Of a stretch of 64,000 nucleotides of DNA, positions 18,292 through 27,766 are shown piece by piece (the stretch's first letter is position 1; each line of letters starts with the position of its first letter). Below the pieces are notes generated by a model. That model was given only the letters and a program-made list of their open reading frames with translations, was not told the DNA's origin and ran no database searches. Source of the stretch: an uncultured Psychromonas sp. (lineage in GTDB: Bacteria; Pseudomonadota; Gammaproteobacteria; Enterobacterales; Psychromonadaceae); NCBI RefSeq assembly GCF_947489755.1, contig NZ_CANLFB010000009.1:1-64000 (forward strand), given 5' to 3'. Both the position numbers and the translations under genes were made by a program.

Positions 18292-18860
18292 GTTTAAACG
18301 TCCTTTTAGTAAACGGGTATGCTTCAAAACAATTGATATTAGTTTGTTTTTTATAATAAATCTACTCTATGTGAGGTATTTGTTGTGAGGTTGTATTTAA
18401 ATCATTCACTTTGGCATTTATTTTCTTACCTAATGAAAAATACAATGAAGAAAAGAGTCGAACGATGAAAAAGAATGAAGCGTTTAGCCGTAGTCAACGT
18501 TTATATTGTCTTCATCGTTAGTAAGGGCCTGCCGTGTGTATAAAAACCGATGTAAATAATTGAACATAGTGTGCTTTCAATGTTGAATTTTAATGTGATT
18601 GTTATTCGACGATTAAAACTGAGTGAAATGTTATCCGCATTTAAACGTAAAATTGTTACTGATTAATACCCTTTAGATAGTGGTATTGCTTAGATATCCT
18701 GCAATTATTAAAATTAACGTAATATCTGACTTAAAACTGGTCGACAAAATTGCTTAAGAACGATAAATTGACGAGTTTTTTGCGTCGTATTTTTATACCG
18801 TTACAATAACGCAGTATTTATCTCTCTTCTTTATATATTTTTAGTTAACAAGGAACTTCC
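18292..18860. other. Intergenic region upstream of the condensin operon
   Basis: About 570 bases between divergent genes with no convincing gene. An 18-residue ORF at 18465-18521 has no support. A candidate promoter for the condensin operon lies at 18768-18796. Confidence 0.45.
18768..18796 (+). promoter_or_regulatory. Candidate sigma-70 promoter for mksBEF operon
   Basis: TTGACG at 18768 is followed after 17 bases by TTTTAT, which matches the -10 consensus at four of six positions. The interval also contains an inverted repeat GACG...CGTC. It lies about 65 bases before the first gene. Prediction only. Confidence 0.35.
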
Positions 18861-21800
18861 ATGGCACAACAAGTCTATCAATTATTACGTATTATTATTA
18901 TCGATAGCTTTTGGAAAGGGCAAGTTAACGAATTGGATCTATCCGGTCATACTCAACTTGAAGGGACTAACGGTGCGGGTAAAACGTCACTAATGCGTTT
19001 ATTACCTTTATTTTATGGAATGCGTCCTAGTGATATCGTGAGTAAGGTTGACCAAGCGAAGAATTTTGCTGATTATTATTTACCGCGTGACTCGAGTATG
19101 TTGGTGTATGAATACCAACGTCCAGGTGGTCAAACATGTATGGCATTAGCCAGTTCAGATGGACGTGGCGTACAGTTTAAATTCATTGATAGTAGTTTTG
19201 ATAGTCACCTTTTTATTGGCGATAACCAAGTACCGTTAACCGTATCAGAAGTAGAAAGAGTTTATCGTAACCTAGGCGTTGAGTGTTCAGTGTATTTAGG
19301 CGTTGATAAATATCGCCAAGTGATTCAAAACTTACGCAGTGGACGTAAAGTTAAAGAAGTAAGACAACTACAAAACAGATTCTCTTTTAGTGACTTAGCA
19401 ACACCTCATTTAGATAAAGTGGTTAACGGTACGATTGAGAAGAACCTAGATTTTGATGCAGTAAAACAAATGCTGGTGGCTATTGCTAGCGACCATATCG
19501 CAAGGTCTGTAGGTCAAGAGAAAGAGCAAATAACGCTGAACAAACAAGATATAAGCTTGTGGTTAGCGGATATTCAAGCCAGTCGCTCTATTCAAAAAGT
19601 AAGTGATAAAATTGCACTGTGGCAAACTGACTTTACACAGTTAGATAACTTATTGGTTAAATTACAACATTTGCATGCAGAAATGTTAGATCATCAACAA
19701 ACGATTTCTGCATTACAAACACAGCGTAGTGAGCAAAAATCTCAATTCAAAGACGAAATCACCACATTAGATAAGCAGTTAAAAGAACAAAGCAGTTTGT
19801 TACAAACTGACATCAGTAAACTCTTGGCTAAGATAGAAGCCGACCAAAGTCGTATCGATTTATTAGATGAAGATAAATTAAAATTCGACGATAACGATGC
19901 GGCTAGCTTTCAACTTCAAGCTGACAATGCTCCTCGTTATCAACAAGAATTGAATGATGTGAATGACATCATTGAAGCTTTTGAAGGTAACCTTAATAAA
20001 GTCCAATCTAAATTTGAATCTTTATTGCAAGCCTTAACCTTACAGAAAGTAAAAGATGAAGCGCGAAATAATGAGCAAGTCGCTAAAGTGAAAGATCATG
20101 CCAGTGTTCAGCTGTCTACTATTTCTGAAACTTACCAAGGTCAGTTAAGTAAATTAAATGAGCAATTAAACGAAAGCTATTTAAAACTTAATATGGACCT
20201 GCAGACCTTACAAAATGAATTGAAAATGCTTGAGATGGAACAACAAAGCATTAAAGTTGAAGCATCATTGCAAGCAGAGATTGACGTTAACCAACGTAAT
20301 ATGTCTGAAGTGAAAGATAACTTAAGTGATTTATTACAAGTACTCAGCAGTGATAACGAACAGTTAAATACACTCGATAAACAGCGTTTGTTATTACTAG
20401 ATCAGCATACTAAAAATAACCGTCAGTTAGAAAGTACTAAAAAATCTCGTCAGCAATTACAACTGCAATTATTACCTGAGGTCGATTCACTTCAGCATTT
20501 CTTAACTAATGAAAGCCAAGCAACAGGTTGGAAGGAAAATATCGGACGTGTGTTGTCTGCAGAGCAATTAGCACGCAAAGATTTAACGCCCCAATGGTTA
20601 ACACAAGATTCACGGCTGAGTTTATTCGGATTACAAATCGATTTAGACCAACTACAAGATAATGACTTGCAGTTGAATGAAAACGAATTACGTGAAAAAT
20701 TAAATGAGATTGAAACAAAAATTACCATGTTACATAAGCAGGGTGAAGATCTTAACGTACAGTTGACTGATTTAAATAAACAAATTGATAACCAAAGAGT
20801 ATTGATCAGCGAACGTAAACAGGGCTTACAAAAAGCAGAGTTAAAACGTGAGCAGTTTAAAACGCAGCAAGATAATCTTGAGATTAAAAAACAACGCTAT
20901 CTTAAACAAGCTGCGCTGGCTTTTGAAGATAATATTAAAAAACTCAAAACCAAGATTAAACAGCAGCAAACTAAGCTAGAAGAGTTTAAAGAATTACAAC
21001 AAGAACAACGTTTTGAGCTTAACAATCAAATGTTAGATCAGCGTATGGTGATTGAGTCTGACCGTGACAGTCAATTAGAACAATTAGCAGAACAATTAGC
21101 TTCTATTCTAGAGAGTGCTAAAACACGTCAAAAAGATTATAAACAACAACGTGATCAAGCATTAGATAAGTTAGATCCGGACGGTGAAGTTGATAAACGC
21201 ATCAAGCAACGAGTAGAACTCACTGAACAGCTTGAAGCCTGTGCGGTTTGGGCTCGTAAAGCGCGTGAATATCAACAGTTCATGAATGAGCGTTATGTTC
21301 ATCGTGATCAACTGGTTGAACAAAATCAAAATCGTGAAGTACAAAAACGTGGACTTGAAAATAATTTAGCTGATTTAACCATTGAAAAAACTAATTTAAT
21401 CAGTGAAAAACAGAAACTATACAAGAAAGTCTCACAGCAATTAAACGATGATGCTGACCTATTATTGCAACTCGGTTTAGCACAGCGTGAATGTGAGCAA
21501 TATGGCATTGAAGCTGTTTTATCTGAGGCTGAACCTCATAACAATGCTGACTTAACGGTGACATTCTGTGGTGACTGGGTTAAGCAATTCAAAACTATTG
21601 ATAAACGCTTACAAAGCCAAATTACACAATTTAATACCGCCTTTGCTAAAAACAACGGTAACAGTGAATTGTACGAAAACTGGGTTAAATTAGTAGCAGA
21701 TAATGATATTTATAAAGGGGCGCGTAGCTTATTTAAATATCAACATCCGATTGCAGACTTACTTAGTAGTGCAGTTCAAAAACAAAAGAACACGTACCAA

Positions 21801-22616
21801 TTGGTGACAGTTAACGCCAACATGATCAATGAGTTTTATCAACACATTGAACACTTTGCGCGTCGTATTAAAAGCATTGGCAAGCAGTTATCGAGTAACG
21901 TGACTAAACTGGCGCATTTTGAAGCATTAGCAGATATCAATGTTAATACGGTGATGAAACAAGAAGAACTCGATTACTGGGGACCGTTACAACAGTTTGC
22001 TAAGTTATTTGATAAATATCGAGATGATCTGCGTGATGGTGTAGGTGACATTCCAGATGACTTAATTGTGGCAATGCAAAAACTATCTGCTTACTTACCA
22101 AGTGATGGTTTTGCATTAGCACATCATCAGTTGTTTGATATTGAGTTTACTATCTCTGAGAAAGGACAGACAAAGCATGCTCGTAATGCTAGACAGCTTA
22201 AAAAGATCAGTTCGACTGGTTTGTCTTATCTCGCTATGCTGTCTTTATATGCAGGTATTTTAGGGATGTTGAGAGGTGAGAGTGACGCGCAAACACAAAT
22301 TATTTTACCCGTTGATGAATTAGGTGAATTAGCGGCAGAGAATATCGACCTGCTATTAACTATGTTTAATGAGAATTCAATTACTATGTTATCGGCTTCA
22401 CCTTCAACGGATCGCCATATATTGTCGTTATATCAACGTCATTATAAAATAAAAGACAATAAAATTTTCCATGCACATATTCCAACATCGCGTTTAGATG
22501 AATTGTTATTAAAACGTAAGCAGGTCTCAGAGACTGCAAATGCTGAATCAAACACTAATGAACCTTTAGTCTCTGACATAACAGCCACTGCACAGACGGA
22601 GAGCCAAGATGTTTAA
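18861..22616 (+). CDS. mksB: SMC-like condensin ATPase, MksB/JetC type
   Basis: A 1251-residue SMC protein. Walker A is GTNGAGKT at residues 35-42, the ABC signature region is SSTGLSYLAML at about 1117, and Walker B is ILPVDELGEL with D1152/E1153. Between about 255 and 1000 the sequence is Gln/Leu/Lys/Glu-rich and strongly heptad-like, with a central non-coiled stretch (around 560-600, and again near 800) that would be the hinge. The short ATPase heads and the MksB/JetC-type C-terminal head distinguish it from MukB. The protein should form loop-extruding complexes with the next two products. The C-terminal ~30 residues are a polar, low-complexity tail. It is the first gene of a four-gene overlapping operon. 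Confidence 0.88.
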   Translation: MAQQVYQLLRIIIIDSFWKGQVNELDLSGHTQLEGTNGAGKTSLMRLLPLFYGMRPSDIVSKVDQAKNFADYYLPRDSSMLVYEYQRPGGQTCMALASSDGRGVQFKFIDSSFDSHLFIGDNQVPLTVSEVERVYRNLGVECSVYLGVDKYRQVIQNLRSGRKVKEVRQLQNRFSFSDLATPHLDKVVNGTIEKNLDFDAVKQMLVAIASDHIARSVGQEKEQITLNKQDISLWLADIQASRSIQKVSDKIALWQTDFTQLDNLLVKLQHLHAEMLDHQQTISALQTQRSEQKSQFKDEITTLDKQLKEQSSLLQTDISKLLAKIEADQSRIDLLDEDKLKFDDNDAASFQLQADNAPRYQQELNDVNDIIEAFEGNLNKVQSKFESLLQALTLQKVKDEARNNEQVAKVKDHASVQLSTISETYQGQLSKLNEQLNESYLKLNMDLQTLQNELKMLEMEQQSIKVEASLQAEIDVNQRNMSEVKDNLSDLLQVLSSDNEQLNTLDKQRLLLLDQHTKNNRQLESTKKSRQQLQLQLLPEVDSLQHFLTNESQATGWKENIGRVLSAEQLARKDLTPQWLTQDSRLSLFGLQIDLDQLQDNDLQLNENELREKLNEIETKITMLHKQGEDLNVQLTDLNKQIDNQRVLISERKQGLQKAELKREQFKTQQDNLEIKKQRYLKQAALAFEDNIKKLKTKIKQQQTKLEEFKELQQEQRFELNNQMLDQRMVIESDRDSQLEQLAEQLASILESAKTRQKDYKQQRDQALDKLDPDGEVDKRIKQRVELTEQLEACAVWARKAREYQQFMNERYVHRDQLVEQNQNREVQKRGLENNLADLTIEKTNLISEKQKLYKKVSQQLNDDADLLLQLGLAQRECEQYGIEAVLSEAEPHNNADLTVTFCGDWVKQFKTIDKRLQSQITQFNTAFAKNNGNSELYENWVKLVADNDIYKGARSLFKYQHPIADLLSSAVQKQKNTYQLVTVNANMINEFYQHIEHFARRIKSIGKQLSSNVTKLAHFEALADINVNTVMKQEELDYWGPLQQFAKLFDKYRDDLRDGVGDIPDDLIVAMQKLSAYLPSDGFALAHHQLFDIEFTISEKGQTKHARNARQLKKISSTGLSYLAMLSLYAGILGMLRGESDAQTQIILPVDELGELAAENIDLLLTMFNENSITMLSASPSTDRHILSLYQRHYKIKDNKIFHAHIPTSRLDELLLKRKQVSETANAESNTNEPLVSDITATAQTESQDV

Positions 22617-23232
22617 ACAAACAGTACAACACTTACTGACCGGTGCGGTTATCTGTGAAACAGGCTTTGCAGACGAATACTTGTTTTTACAAGCGCAATC
22701 TAATCAAGATCGTGTGACTGATTTTCTATCAAACCTCGATCGCCAATTAACTTATTTAGACAGCGCAGATGCTTTCTACTGTACGTTTAATGAAGTTGAT
22801 AGTAACAATACAGCTGAACTCAGTGCTTTGTTTACTGACATTAGAGGTATGTTTCGTCCGTTAGTAGAATTTCTAGAATTGATTTTAACGGCGAGCCAAA
22901 CTGACTTACCCGTTCATGCTAAATCGATTATTAATATTAATGAGTTATTTGACCCCTTTGAACATGATCAAACGTTACGTGAGCAATTACGTCATCTAAC
23001 CGCCATAAAGCCGTTTAAAACCAACAAACTTGAAAGCCGTGAACAGCTGGTATTTGTTTTCCATAAATTAGAAGAATTAGGCTATTTTGTTCGTAAAAAT
23101 ACAGGGAGTAGCCGTTACTTTGCAACGGCTCGCTTTGATTTAGTGTATTTGCTTATCGAATTTTTAAATGACTCTGAACGCATTGAATTACCAGAAACAA
23201 TAGAACAGCAACAAGAAGAGTTATTGTTTTAA
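22609..23232 (+). CDS. mksE: Condensin subunit MksE/JetB
   Basis: A 207-residue acidic protein placed and sized as the winged-helix KITE subunit of MksBEF/JetABC. Recognisable features are a hydrophobic-helical N-terminal part (GAVICETGFADEYLFLQ) and a C-terminal winged-helix-like segment (VFVFHKLEELGYFVRKN then SSRYFATARFDLVYLL). It overlaps the end of mksB by eight bases and its own TAA overlaps the next ATG, so all three are translationally coupled. The assignment rests on context and layout more than on an unmistakable motif. Confidence 0.75.
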   Translation: MFKQTVQHLLTGAVICETGFADEYLFLQAQSNQDRVTDFLSNLDRQLTYLDSADAFYCTFNEVDSNNTAELSALFTDIRGMFRPLVEFLELILTASQTDLPVHAKSIININELFDPFEHDQTLREQLRHLTAIKPFKTNKLESREQLVFVFHKLEELGYFVRKNTGSSRYFATARFDLVYLLIEFLNDSERIELPETIEQQQEELLF

Positions 23233-24473
23233 TGGCGGGTTACGATACAAAAGACGTTGCTGAATTATTACGTCAACTAGGTGCAAATGATCAGTTGTTA
23301 GCAGAAGCTTATGTCTTTGGCTCTGTGCAAGGTGATGGGGATGACGCACGTAAAATAGCGGCATTACATAAAAAATCATTACTTAGACCCGATGATGAAC
23401 CTGGTGATTACCGAGTCAGTGCTGAACTTAAGCGTATGCTTAATCGTTTAATGCGTAAACAAAGTAGTTATCGACAGCTCACTGATATGGGAAAGGTCAT
23501 TGATGTCTTAGAAGATACAGTCAATGATTATCGACTATCTGTGATTGGCGACCAGCAAGATGATGCTGAATATTACTTAGATCAGTTAGACGATCTCCTA
23601 TACGAAGCGAAAGACAATCTAAACGTTAGCTTAGATAATATGCATTATGCGATTTCTAGTCAGTTTGGGTTTGTTTCAACCATTAGCGCTAAAGTACGTG
23701 AAAATGAACGTGCCTTGACCTACGCACAAAAGCTCTTAACCGAGTTACAACAGATAGATCCCGAAACCTGTTACGAGTGGATGAACTGGGCTTGTCCTGT
23801 TGAGCTGGCACGTAAAATTAGTGGCTTTATTTATTGGTTTAACCAAACCTTACCAAGATTGCGTTTTATCATTGATAGTATGCGTCTCAGCTTATTCAAA
23901 TTAAGACGTGACGAAAAACAAGCAAGCTTATTGCGTAATATGGCGCGATACTTAAATAAGCATCCTGAATTTGAAATTAATGAGACGATCTTTGAAGACA
24001 AAGCCTTGCCTAAATCGCTACGATTTGCAGCGCCGATGCCGATTAAGTCTTATATTAATGTAAAAGAAACTGCGCATGAGCAAGCATTAATCGAAATAGT
24101 ACAATCTTTACGTAAGCTTAATAGTGTCACTAAACCTTCAGCACGGGAAACCTCTTCTGTTGAAGTGTTAGATAATGTACCAATGAGCTTTAGCTATGAT
24201 TACTTTGAAGAACAAACCGAACGATTATTTGAACTCGCTATCACGACTAACGAAGCGGTTTCTGCAGTGAATTATTGGCAAGAAGCATTACCTGAATGGC
24301 ATATTGAAAAACAACATATAGAGCCTGTTGCTTGGGTCGAGTTAGTGTTTAGTAGTTATTGCAAGTTAACCAATGCGCAGCAAGCATTGATTGATATAAA
24401 ACCTAAAGGAAAGCAATTAACGGGTATTTCTCATAACTGGTCTTATAGTGACATTGTAGTAAAAGTGAATTAA
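23232..24473 (+). CDS. mksF: Condensin kleisin-like subunit MksF/JetA
   Basis: A 413-residue, mostly helical protein expected to be the kleisin that bridges the MksB heads. It has long amphipathic helices (for example 90-170 and 195-245), and a Trp-rich core ETCYEWMNWACPVELARK. The start forms TAATG with mksE. Homologues are sometimes labelled phosphoenolpyruvate carboxylase in databases; none of that enzyme's motifs occurs here and the protein is far too short. A basic helical patch (MRLSLFKLRRDEKQ) could contact DNA, by inference. Confidence 0.75.
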   Translation: MAGYDTKDVAELLRQLGANDQLLAEAYVFGSVQGDGDDARKIAALHKKSLLRPDDEPGDYRVSAELKRMLNRLMRKQSSYRQLTDMGKVIDVLEDTVNDYRLSVIGDQQDDAEYYLDQLDDLLYEAKDNLNVSLDNMHYAISSQFGFVSTISAKVRENERALTYAQKLLTELQQIDPETCYEWMNWACPVELARKISGFIYWFNQTLPRLRFIIDSMRLSLFKLRRDEKQASLLRNMARYLNKHPEFEINETIFEDKALPKSLRFAAPMPIKSYINVKETAHEQALIEIVQSLRKLNSVTKPSARETSSVEVLDNVPMSFSYDYFEEQTERLFELAITTNEAVSAVNYWQEALPEWHIEKQHIEPVAWVELVFSSYCKLTNAQQALIDIKPKGKQLTGISHNWSYSDIVVKVN

Positions 24474-24475
24474 CG

Positions 24476-25369
24476 ATGAACGGTCATCTTTTTAATAAAA
24501 TACAATACAACTTCTTTGCAAAACACCTTAAAGCAGACCTTGGTAGAGTAAAGACAGCTAAAAGTTGTCAATGGGTGATTGATACCCATCGAATAGGACG
24601 CATTGTTGATGGCTATTGGCTTTATACTGAAAAGGACAGGGCAGCAATCATTCAGTTAGTTAAGTCACAATTAAATGTTGATCTCCTTTTTGATGCTTAC
24701 CCTGCACAGCAATCTAGAATAGAAAATGCCGTTAGCCATAACGATGAAAAAATGAATGCATTGGCTGTCAGTAAAGACTTTGTATTAGTTAATTCATTGA
24801 ATAACTTACAAATTAATTCAAAAATTCTAGAGATTAATGCGTTTTCATCACTAGGTATTTATATCAATGCCAATAAGATAGAGACCATAGAGCATAAACA
24901 CATTGTGTTAGTTGAAAACCTGGCGGTAATGGCTAACTTGGCTAAGTTAGTTCTATTGGATAATGCGAAACACTTAGTTAATGCGTTATGGGTTTATCGT
25001 GGAGACGTAAAGCGAGAGCAAAGTACAGGGCGTGCTTATGATTTCTTTAGACGTTTTAAAGGCTCTCATCAATTATTATGCTTTGCCGATTGTGATCCTG
25101 AAGGTATCAAGATCGCCATGACTAGCGGTGCATCTACTATGTTATCTCCTAATTCCCATGCGTTGATAAACTTTAATGTCGGTGGACATGACCTTGATTA
25201 TTTTAAACAGGATGCTGCTAAGCAATATTTAATGAATAAAAGCAATCAAGGTGATTTCCCCTTGGAACTTGATAAGTTACTTACAGTGATGTCTGCACAA
25301 AGACAAACGATTAAACAAGAGCATATATTAGCTCACCAAATACCTTTATCGGTATTTACATTAGATTAA
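24476..25369 (+). CDS. TOPRIM-domain protein, JetD/MksG-like putative nuclease subunit
   Basis: A 297-residue protein with a C-terminal TOPRIM fold: the glutamate loop IVLVENLAVM (E147) and the DxD loop CFADCDPEGIKIA (D205, D207), with WVYRGD between. The family couples to Mks/Wadjet condensins and cuts DNA of small circular replicons. It starts two bases after mksF. It is shorter than typical JetD proteins (about 350-400 residues, from memory), mostly in the N-terminal arm domain, although residues 5-70 still look like a small helical/winged domain (WVIDTHRIGRIVDGYWLY). The catalytic acidic residues are intact, so activity is expected. Confidence 0.75.
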   Translation: MNGHLFNKIQYNFFAKHLKADLGRVKTAKSCQWVIDTHRIGRIVDGYWLYTEKDRAAIIQLVKSQLNVDLLFDAYPAQQSRIENAVSHNDEKMNALAVSKDFVLVNSLNNLQINSKILEINAFSSLGIYINANKIETIEHKHIVLVENLAVMANLAKLVLLDNAKHLVNALWVYRGDVKREQSTGRAYDFFRRFKGSHQLLCFADCDPEGIKIAMTSGASTMLSPNSHALINFNVGGHDLDYFKQDAAKQYLMNKSNQGDFPLELDKLLTVMSAQRQTIKQEHILAHQIPLSVFTLD

Positions 25370-25524
25370 ATAATTGATCCTCTTTCTTAAGCGATCAGTT
25401 ATTCACAATTAAAGATAACTAATAACTAACAACCAAAAATGGTTAAGTATTAATTTATAAACTCTGTTCATCTTATTTAATTTATATTTAAGATAAAAAG
25501 AATCAATACTCAAAAGGAAAGAAT

Positions 25525-26004
25525 ATGCAAATAGCTAACAATAGCGTCGTTGAATTTCACTACCGTCTTACTGAAGACGCTGAACTATTAGAAGATAGTG
25601 CAGGTAATGACCCGCTAATTTATCTCCATGGTGCAGGTGGCTTATTTGAAAAAATGGAATTAGCGTTCGTTGATAAAACAGTTGGTGACACATTCGAAGT
25701 GACATTAACACCGGAAGAATCTTACGGTGAACGTCGTGAAAATGCATTACAACGTATTCCACTTAAGCATTTACAAGGTGCTAAAAAATGGACTGCAGGT
25801 ATGACGGCGGTTGTCGAATCTAACCAAGGTAAGCAAGAAGTGACGCTTATTAAAGTAGGGCGCTTCAATGCTGATTGTGACTTAAACCATCCTTTTGCTG
25901 GCAAAACATTAACCTTTAATATTGAGGTGATCAGTGTTCGCGCTGCAACTGAAGATGAATTATCACACGGCCATGCACATGCTAAAGGTGGTTGTGGTCA
26001 TTAA
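25525..26004 (+). CDS. slyD: FKBP-type peptidyl-prolyl isomerase SlyD
   Basis: A cytoplasmic prolyl isomerase and metallochaperone. The FKBP domain begins with VEFHYRLTEDAELLEDS and includes PEESYGER, with the insert-in-flap region between. The C-terminus is His/Cys-rich (HGHAHAKGGCGH), a shortened form of the nickel-binding tail of E. coli SlyD. Length 159 residues. A good ribosome site (AAAGGAAAG) precedes the ATG. It is separated from the condensin operon by about 155 bases and is probably independent. Confidence 0.9.
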   Translation: MQIANNSVVEFHYRLTEDAELLEDSAGNDPLIYLHGAGGLFEKMELAFVDKTVGDTFEVTLTPEESYGERRENALQRIPLKHLQGAKKWTAGMTAVVESNQGKQEVTLIKVGRFNADCDLNHPFAGKTLTFNIEVISVRAATEDELSHGHAHAKGGCGH

Positions 26005-26111
26005 TCGTTTTTAAAATAGTAGTCTGAGTGTTGATTTGAAGTGGCAGAATAGCAGTTTCAAATTGGCACTCGACCTTTCTATTTTCTTTCGAATATTTTA
26101 GGAAACTTTAT

Positions 26112-26339
26112 ATGAAGCGTATTACTTTATTTTCTATGGCTAATTGCCCTCATTGTAAAACTGCAAAGCAATATCTTGAACAGCAAAAAATAGCGTTTAG
26201 ATTAGTCGATGTTAAAAGTCCTACAGGACAAAAAGAGTTTGCTAAGACGGGCTATCGTGGTGTACCTGTTTTAAAAATTGGTGATCAATTATTAAATGGG
26301 TTTAGCGTAAAAGGATTTAATAATTTATATAAAGATTAA
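26112..26339 (+). CDS. Glutaredoxin-family protein
   Basis: A 75-residue thioredoxin-fold protein starting MKRITLFSMANCPHCKTAKQ, with the redox pair C-P-H-C, the cis-proline motif GVPVLKIG and the glutathione-side GF sequence. A C-P-H-C rather than C-P-Y-C centre places it with NrdH-like or YruB-type small glutaredoxins. A ribosome site AGGAAAC lies before the ATG. Its partner is unknown. Confidence 0.85.
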   Translation: MKRITLFSMANCPHCKTAKQYLEQQKIAFRLVDVKSPTGQKEFAKTGYRGVPVLKIGDQLLNGFSVKGFNNLYKD

Positions 26340-26823
26340 TGTTTTATAATCTAGACATTAACTTTTATGTTTAAACTTTATTTATTAGCTATTTCAACAC
26401 TTGCTTGATACTTAATTTTCACCCTTTTGATGCTTGATGGTGTCACTTAGTGGTGTAATTAATTACTTTGTCTTGAAGGTTCTACTTTGTTGGATGATAG
26501 CTTGATAGTGCTTTATTCAGCGGGTGTTAAGTCCTGGAAGCTGCCCGTATTCCGTCACATTGATTTACTATTATTAGTAAAATGCCTCATTGTTTATCGT
26601 TCTCATTAACTCTCCTCTATTTTTATCTAAATTTATGTTGCTAGATTTTTAATAAATGCTTACTCTCAGGGGTGAGTGTTGAAACTATTTTATTGATTAT
26701 TTTAATGAATTGATTGGACTATTTAACTATTCGAATTAATATTAAATAGACATGATTTTTATCATCATTTTTTTATGTGTTTTTACAATAGATAGTCGTT
26801 TGTGATTGTTTAATGGAGTCATT
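26340..26823. other. Intergenic region, nothing recognised
   Basis: About 480 AT-rich bases upstream of the AraC-type regulator. I find no gene, RNA or strong repeat. It presumably contains that regulator's promoter. Confidence 0.4.
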
Positions 26824-27603
26824 ATGAAACCACCTGACCCAGGACCTGTTCGTCCAGTTGAAGTGATTACTTTACCTAATGAAGTGCAACAGCATGATCA
26901 CGATCATCATCAGTTAGTGATTGCATTAAAAGGCTATTCTGAATTTAGTATCGAGGGACTACAAAATCTAATCGTACCGGGACAAGGGTGTATTGTGACA
27001 GCGTCGTCTGACCATGCCTTCAACGGTATTGGAGAGTCCGAAATATTAACCTTAAACCTACCTCATCAAAGTAGTTTAGATAAATATACCAACGAACGTA
27101 TTGACCCTATTTTTAACAATAATCATTATTTTAAAATCGATAATCAATTTCAATGTTTGTTACAGCTACTCGTTAAAGAAATCCGTCAATCACCTGATGA
27201 CTTATTGGTTACAGATGCCTGTAAAAACACCATTATTGCTTTATTACAGCGCCACGTTAATACTGAATATCCTCAAAAGTTAATACCAAGAAATAGAATC
27301 AATATGGTCATTATTGATAATTTTATTATTCAGCAAATTTCTACTAAAATTACCGTCGCTCAGTTAGCTGGCTGTGTTTTTTTGGGCGAAAGCCAATTTC
27401 ATCTTCTTTTCAAGCAGCAAGTTGGTCTAACCCCGCATCAATATATATTGCAGATGCGTTTTAATTTGGCTAAAGAGTTATTAGAAGATAATTCGTTAAC
27501 TTTAGCTTCAATCGCTAGCGCGAGTGGTTTTGCAAACCAAAGTAGCTTTACCCATAGCTTTACAAAGCTACAAGGCACTTCTCCTTCCAAATTTCGTCAC
27601 TAG
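26824..27603 (+). CDS. AraC-family transcriptional regulator with cupin-like N-terminus
   Basis: The start at ATG 26824 follows GGAG; a TTG at 26806 is weaker. Residues 1-85 form a cupin-like sensor region with a His-rich stretch (QQHDHDHHQLVIALKG). The C-terminal ~100 residues are an AraC DNA-binding domain with two helix-turn-helix motifs (TVAQLAGCVFLGESQFHLLF and LASIASASGFANQSSFTHSF) ending PSKFRH. It lies directly upstream of putA on the same strand. Because that PutA lacks its own repressor domain, this regulator is a good candidate to control proline catabolism, by inference. Confidence 0.85.
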   Translation: MKPPDPGPVRPVEVITLPNEVQQHDHDHHQLVIALKGYSEFSIEGLQNLIVPGQGCIVTASSDHAFNGIGESEILTLNLPHQSSLDKYTNERIDPIFNNNHYFKIDNQFQCLLQLLVKEIRQSPDDLLVTDACKNTIIALLQRHVNTEYPQKLIPRNRINMVIIDNFIIQQISTKITVAQLAGCVFLGESQFHLLFKQQVGLTPHQYILQMRFNLAKELLEDNSLTLASIASASGFANQSSFTHSFTKLQGTSPSKFRH

Positions 27604-27609
27604 CCATTA

Positions 27610-27625
27610 TGTGACTTTTGTCACA
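27610..27625. promoter_or_regulatory. CRP-binding site upstream of putA
   Basis: TGTGA-N6-TCACA, an exact match to the CRP consensus half-sites, inside the larger palindrome TATGTGAC...GTCACATA. It starts seven bases after the araC-type stop and about 140 bases before putA. The same inverted repeat followed by A-rich sequence could form a weak hairpin, but the consensus spacing favours CRP. Confidence 0.7.
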
Positions 27626-27766
27626 TAAAAAATCTCATCGTACTTTTAGACATACCAATCGTAGTTTTTGATAAGAAATTCTATTCAATTAGAAATACTA
27701 TCGAAAATTAGTCATATTTATTTAACATAGCCTTAACCAATGCTATGACTTTTAGGAGAATTGCTT

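Noticed and set aside
18465-18521. 18-residue ORF upstream of the condensin operon
   Set aside because: No ribosome site, no attenuator-like hairpin and no similarity noticed.
18861-22616. Housekeeping MukB
   Set aside because: Order ATPase-first, the different head sequence and the TOPRIM partner argue for the Mks/Jet group; MukB would normally follow mukF-mukE.
23232-24473. Phosphoenolpyruvate carboxylase, a label sometimes given to homologues
   Set aside because: Too short and without any motif of that enzyme; operon context fits a condensin kleisin.
27608-27627. Terminator for the AraC-type gene
   Set aside because: The inverted repeat has the exact CRP half-site spacing and lacks a T-run after it; CRP is the better explanation, although a dual role is possible.
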